Origin: an uncultured beta proteobacterium
GTDB lineage: Bacteria; Pseudomonadota; Gammaproteobacteria; Burkholderiales; Burkholderiaceae_C
Length of the DNA: 34,939 nt
Assembly (NCBI GenBank): GCA_903906695.1
Contig: CAIVLG010000099.1
Coordinates: 1-34,939 of the forward strand
Direction of reading: 5' to 3'
The notes below the pieces were generated by a model, which ran no database searches, was not told where the DNA came from, and saw nothing but the letters and a program-made list of their open reading frames with translations. Both the position numbers and the translations under genes were made by a program. Positions within the stretch are counted from its first letter, which is position 1. Each line of letters begins with the position of its first letter. Of the stretch, positions 32,607 through 34,939 are shown piece after piece.

Positions 32607-34475
32607 TCAATGGCGTTGCCTGGCACGCCTTTCCACCATGAAGGTGATGCGATTGCGGCCCTCGACCTTGGAGCGGTACATCGCGGCATCGGCCCACTTC
32701 AAAAGGTTTTCCAAGTCTCGATGTTCTTTGGAGAACAGCACCACACCAATGCTGGCGCTGCACTGGTGCTTGATCGCTTCAGACTCGTTGTGGCCGGCTA
32801 TCACGTAGGGTTGTGCCAGGGTGACGCGAATTTTTTCAGCCAGCTTGTTCGACTGTTCTGTAGCGTGGGCCTGATCCGTTGTCAGGTCGCCCAGCAGCAC
32901 AATAAATTCATCACCGCCAAGGCGTGAAACGGTGTCTACCTCACGCACACACCCGCGCAGGCGACTTGCCACTTCCACCAATAGCAGATCACCCGCTCCA
33001 TGCCCATGCTCGTCGTTCAGTGACTTGAAATTGTCCAGGTCCAGGAATATCAGCGCACCGTAGAAGCCACTGCGTTTGTTGGCCGTCGTGGCCTGGGCCA
33101 GTCGGTCATTGAGCAGACGCCGGTTGGGCAGTTTGGTCAAAGGATCATGAAAGGCAAGTTCACGTATTTCGCGCTCCATTCTCTTGCGTTCAGTAACGTC
33201 GTTGTGGAAAACGTCGATATTGCTTGGCGCGTCGGCCGCTAGGCTGGCGCTGACCTCGACGTCAATAATCCTGCCATTGCGGCAACGATGCTGACTCTCG
33301 AAAATATCGCGCCCTTCGCGCATGACTTTCTCGATATGCTTGCGCGTTTCTTCTACCGACTCGATCACTTCAATATCGGTAACCGACATCCGCAGCAATT
33401 CCTCCTTTGAGTAGCCGAGCATTTCGCAAATCGCCTTGTTTGCCTCAACTATCCGGCCTTTCTCGTCAACGCGCCAGTAGGCTTCCATCGTGTTCTGGAG
33501 AATGCCTTCGTAGCGGCTCTTGCTGATTGCCAGCTCCAGTGCAGCGTGCTTGCGCTGCGTGATGTCGAAATAGGTGCCAACTGCTCGAACGGGCGCGCCG
33601 CTCTTGTCCCATTCAACCACTTTTCCGCGATCAAGAAGCCACAACCATCGACCGTCCTTGTGTCGCACTCGATGCTCGCACTCGTAGGTTGGAACTTGCC
33701 CTTTCAGAAGGGACTCAAGCGCCGAATTGACGCTTGCCAGGTCATCCGGGTGTATCAGTTTGGTCCAGCTGTCGAGATAAAGCTTGCCGTCTCCAATAGG
33801 CAACCCCAGCATTGAGAACCAATGTTCGGAGTACAGCACCTCGCCGCTGGGAATATGCCAGTCCCAAAGCCCTAGTTCACCGCCGCTTAAAGCCAGTTGC
33901 AGCCGCTCGTGGCTACTTCGATGGCTGCGAACCAGAAAGGCTGCAAGGGTCGCGGAGAGAACATAAATGACAATTTGATCGCCCACGTACATCACCGTTG
34001 ACGATGGCCAGGACGTTGGTAACAGAGCCCATTGCTGCGCTACACCGGTACCAAGTGTGCAAACGATGGTGAAAGCAGTCATAACCCACGCAGCCCTCGT
34101 GGAGAGCAGCCAGGCGGTGCTGATAATGATCGCCGGGTAAGTCATGCCGATGGGTGCAAGCACACCCCCTGTGAACAACGCAGCGGTTGCTACCACCAGC
34201 CAGACACCGCTTACGAGGACGTATTTGGCGGCCACGATCCTGTCCCGCGACAGAAGATACCAGCTAACCAAAGCGATTATCAGAACCAGCAATGGTGCCA
34301 GTGAACGCTCGATTTGGTCGGGCGCGACGATGCGCTGAGCAATCACCGTCGCCACCGCTCCTGCCAGCAACGTCATGATTGATGTCTTGAGAAAGGCCAG
34401 AGACGGCCTCAAAGCGCCAGAACTGTCGCTCTCGGGTCCGACAGGAACGGGAGGTTGACGTTGTATCTCTGTCAT
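32607..34475 (-). CDS. Membrane diguanylate cyclase with two PAS domains
   Basis: A 622-residue protein starting at 34475 with GGAGGGAG upstream. Residues about 30-190 contain five or six membrane segments (e.g. LLVLIIALVSWYLL, YVLVSGVWLVVATAALFTGG, VIYVLSATLAAFLV), a MASE-like sensor. The first PAS domain (about 200-315) has GLWDWHIPSGEVLYSEHWFS and ends in FDITQRKHA; the second (about 320-440) ends in HNDVTERKR. The GGDEF domain starts at LAFHDPLTKLPNRRLLNDRL; the active-site GGDEF is residues 520-524 and the inhibitory RxxD site is Arg511-Asp514, five residues before it. It should make cyclic di-GMP under product control. The signal is unknown. Confidence 0.95.
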   Translation of the reverse strand: MTEIQRQPPVPVGPESDSSGALRPSLAFLKTSIMTLLAGAVATVIAQRIVAPDQIERSLAPLLVLIIALVSWYLLSRDRIVAAKYVLVSGVWLVVATAALFTGGVLAPIGMTYPAIIISTAWLLSTRAAWVMTAFTIVCTLGTGVAQQWALLPTSWPSSTVMYVGDQIVIYVLSATLAAFLVRSHRSSHERLQLALSGGELGLWDWHIPSGEVLYSEHWFSMLGLPIGDGKLYLDSWTKLIHPDDLASVNSALESLLKGQVPTYECEHRVRHKDGRWLWLLDRGKVVEWDKSGAPVRAVGTYFDITQRKHAALELAISKSRYEGILQNTMEAYWRVDEKGRIVEANKAICEMLGYSKEELLRMSVTDIEVIESVEETRKHIEKVMREGRDIFESQHRCRNGRIIDVEVSASLAADAPSNIDVFHNDVTERKRMEREIRELAFHDPLTKLPNRRLLNDRLAQATTANKRSGFYGALIFLDLDNFKSLNDEHGHGAGDLLLVEVASRLRGCVREVDTVSRLGGDEFIVLLGDLTTDQAHATEQSNKLAEKIRVTLAQPYVIAGHNESEAIKHQCSASIGVVLFSKEHRDLENLLKWADAAMYRSKVEGRNRITFMVERRARQRH

Positions 34476-34643
34476 ATCTCCCTCCGATAGACTGAGAAGT
34501 CCAAAGCAGAGCGGCCCCCGGTCAATGCCCTACTTATGGGAAGGATGACGATGACTGTCCCTGCATGATTGTTCACTTCTTGCGCTCCCAAACAAGATTC
34601 ACCAACCAACGGTCCAAGCCTACTCCTTTGGTAATAGCTCCTT

Positions 34644-34657
34644 TTGATTCAGATCAA
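34644..34657. promoter_or_regulatory. FNR/Anr box, perfect consensus
   Basis: TTGAT-TCAG-ATCAA is an exact TTGAT-N4-ATCAA palindrome. It sits 169 bases before the diguanylate cyclase start and may serve that gene or one beyond the window edge. It suggests control by an oxygen-sensing FNR-type regulator. Confidence 0.7.
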
Positions 34658-34688
34658 TGGTCAGTTTCCCATTCAGGTGGCTGAACGC

Positions 34689-34702
34689 CTGATCGCAATC
34701 AA
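34689..34702. promoter_or_regulatory. Second FNR-like box
   Basis: CTGAT-CGCA-ATCAA differs from consensus at one base. Its centre is 45 bases from the perfect box, about four helical turns, so the two may be bound together. Confidence 0.5.
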
Positions 34703-34939
34703 TGCGGCTGATCAATCAGGGCTAGTTTTGAACGGCTGGTTTCGGGGCAGGCACATCGCAAATCTGAACCTCTGCTTGGTGTCTTTAACAGTCCGCCACT
34801 GAAAAAACGCCCAAACTCCTGGTCAACGGCTTCGGACTAAACCGCTCGCGCGGTAGGCACTGATCGAGCATTGTTGGTTTTCACAGGTTGAGTTTCTGCG
34901 TATGTTTTGGACCGAGGCAATCGGCCTCGTTCACGACAG

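Larger units (their letters stand above)
34476..34939. other. Terminal intergenic stretch with FNR-like boxes
   Basis: No gene is supported. Besides the two FNR-like sites listed separately, CGAGGC (34913-34918) and GCCTCG (34924-34929) form a short hairpin. A frame from ATG 34902 reads MFWTEAIGLVHD to the window edge and could be the beginning of a gene, but evidence is weak. Confidence 0.4.

Overview
The window looks like a chromosomal segment of a free-living, diazotrophic betaproteobacterium, most likely Burkholderiales (Comamonadaceae-like, for example a Rhodoferax or Polaromonas relative). This rests on gene content (molybdenum nitrogenase with DraT/DraG control, NifQ, a Shethna-type ferredoxin), on sigma-54/NifA promoters and on protein character. 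No taxonomic search was run. No rRNA, tRNA, CRISPR array or intact insertion sequence was found.

Region 1 (1-8726, all +) is a beta-oxidation/acyl-CoA block. It holds the 3' end of an acyl-CoA dehydrogenase, a small secreted DUF2147 protein, a two-domain 3-hydroxyacyl-CoA dehydrogenase/enoyl-CoA hydratase and a thiolase interrupted by an in-frame TAG. A double-hotdog thioesterase, two SDR oxidoreductases, a DsbA-fold HCCA-isomerase-like protein and a crotonase with isomerase-type active-site residues follow. Together they describe CoA-thioester degradation.

Region 2 (about 9370-14473, +) is a nif operon behind a NifA site and a -24/-12 promoter: nifB, an 8-Cys ferredoxin, an IscA-like protein, an unrecognised helical protein, two tandem nifZ genes, a Cys-containing unknown, nifT and a SIR2-like protein. 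Start/stop overlaps suggest translational coupling for much of it. After it come a decayed Crp/Fnr gene and a convergent membrane-protein gene that meet at what looks like a deletion junction (14601-15790).

Region 3 (16003-18817, -) is a second sigma-54 unit: NifX/NafY-family protein, nifQ, modB, modC. It supplies molybdenum and FeMo-cofactor functions but lacks modA. Region 4 (19075-22990) is unrelated to nitrogen fixation: an outer-membrane barrel protein, an AhpD-like protein, two alpha/beta hydrolases and a broken hemerythrin gene.

Region 5 (23106-31157) is the nitrogenase core. On the minus strand lies an apparent dra operon: an unknown 202-aa protein, draT, draG and an FmdB-type zinc ribbon. 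Divergent from it, behind a NifA site and a -24/-12 promoter, are nifH, nifD, nifK, a Shethna FeSII-like 2Fe-2S ferredoxin and a glutathione S-transferase-like gene. NifH keeps the arginine that DraT modifies, so genes for synthesis, cofactor supply, post-translational switch-off and probable oxygen protection lie close together. nifE, nifN, nifA and modA are not in the window.

Region 6 (31158-34939) is a mixed edge: a DUF4160/DUF2442-HTH pair resembling a toxin-antitoxin module with a promoter that predicts a leaderless mRNA, a decayed and internally deleted nifK fragment, a membrane PAS-PAS-GGDEF diguanylate cyclase, and two FNR-like boxes 45 bp apart.
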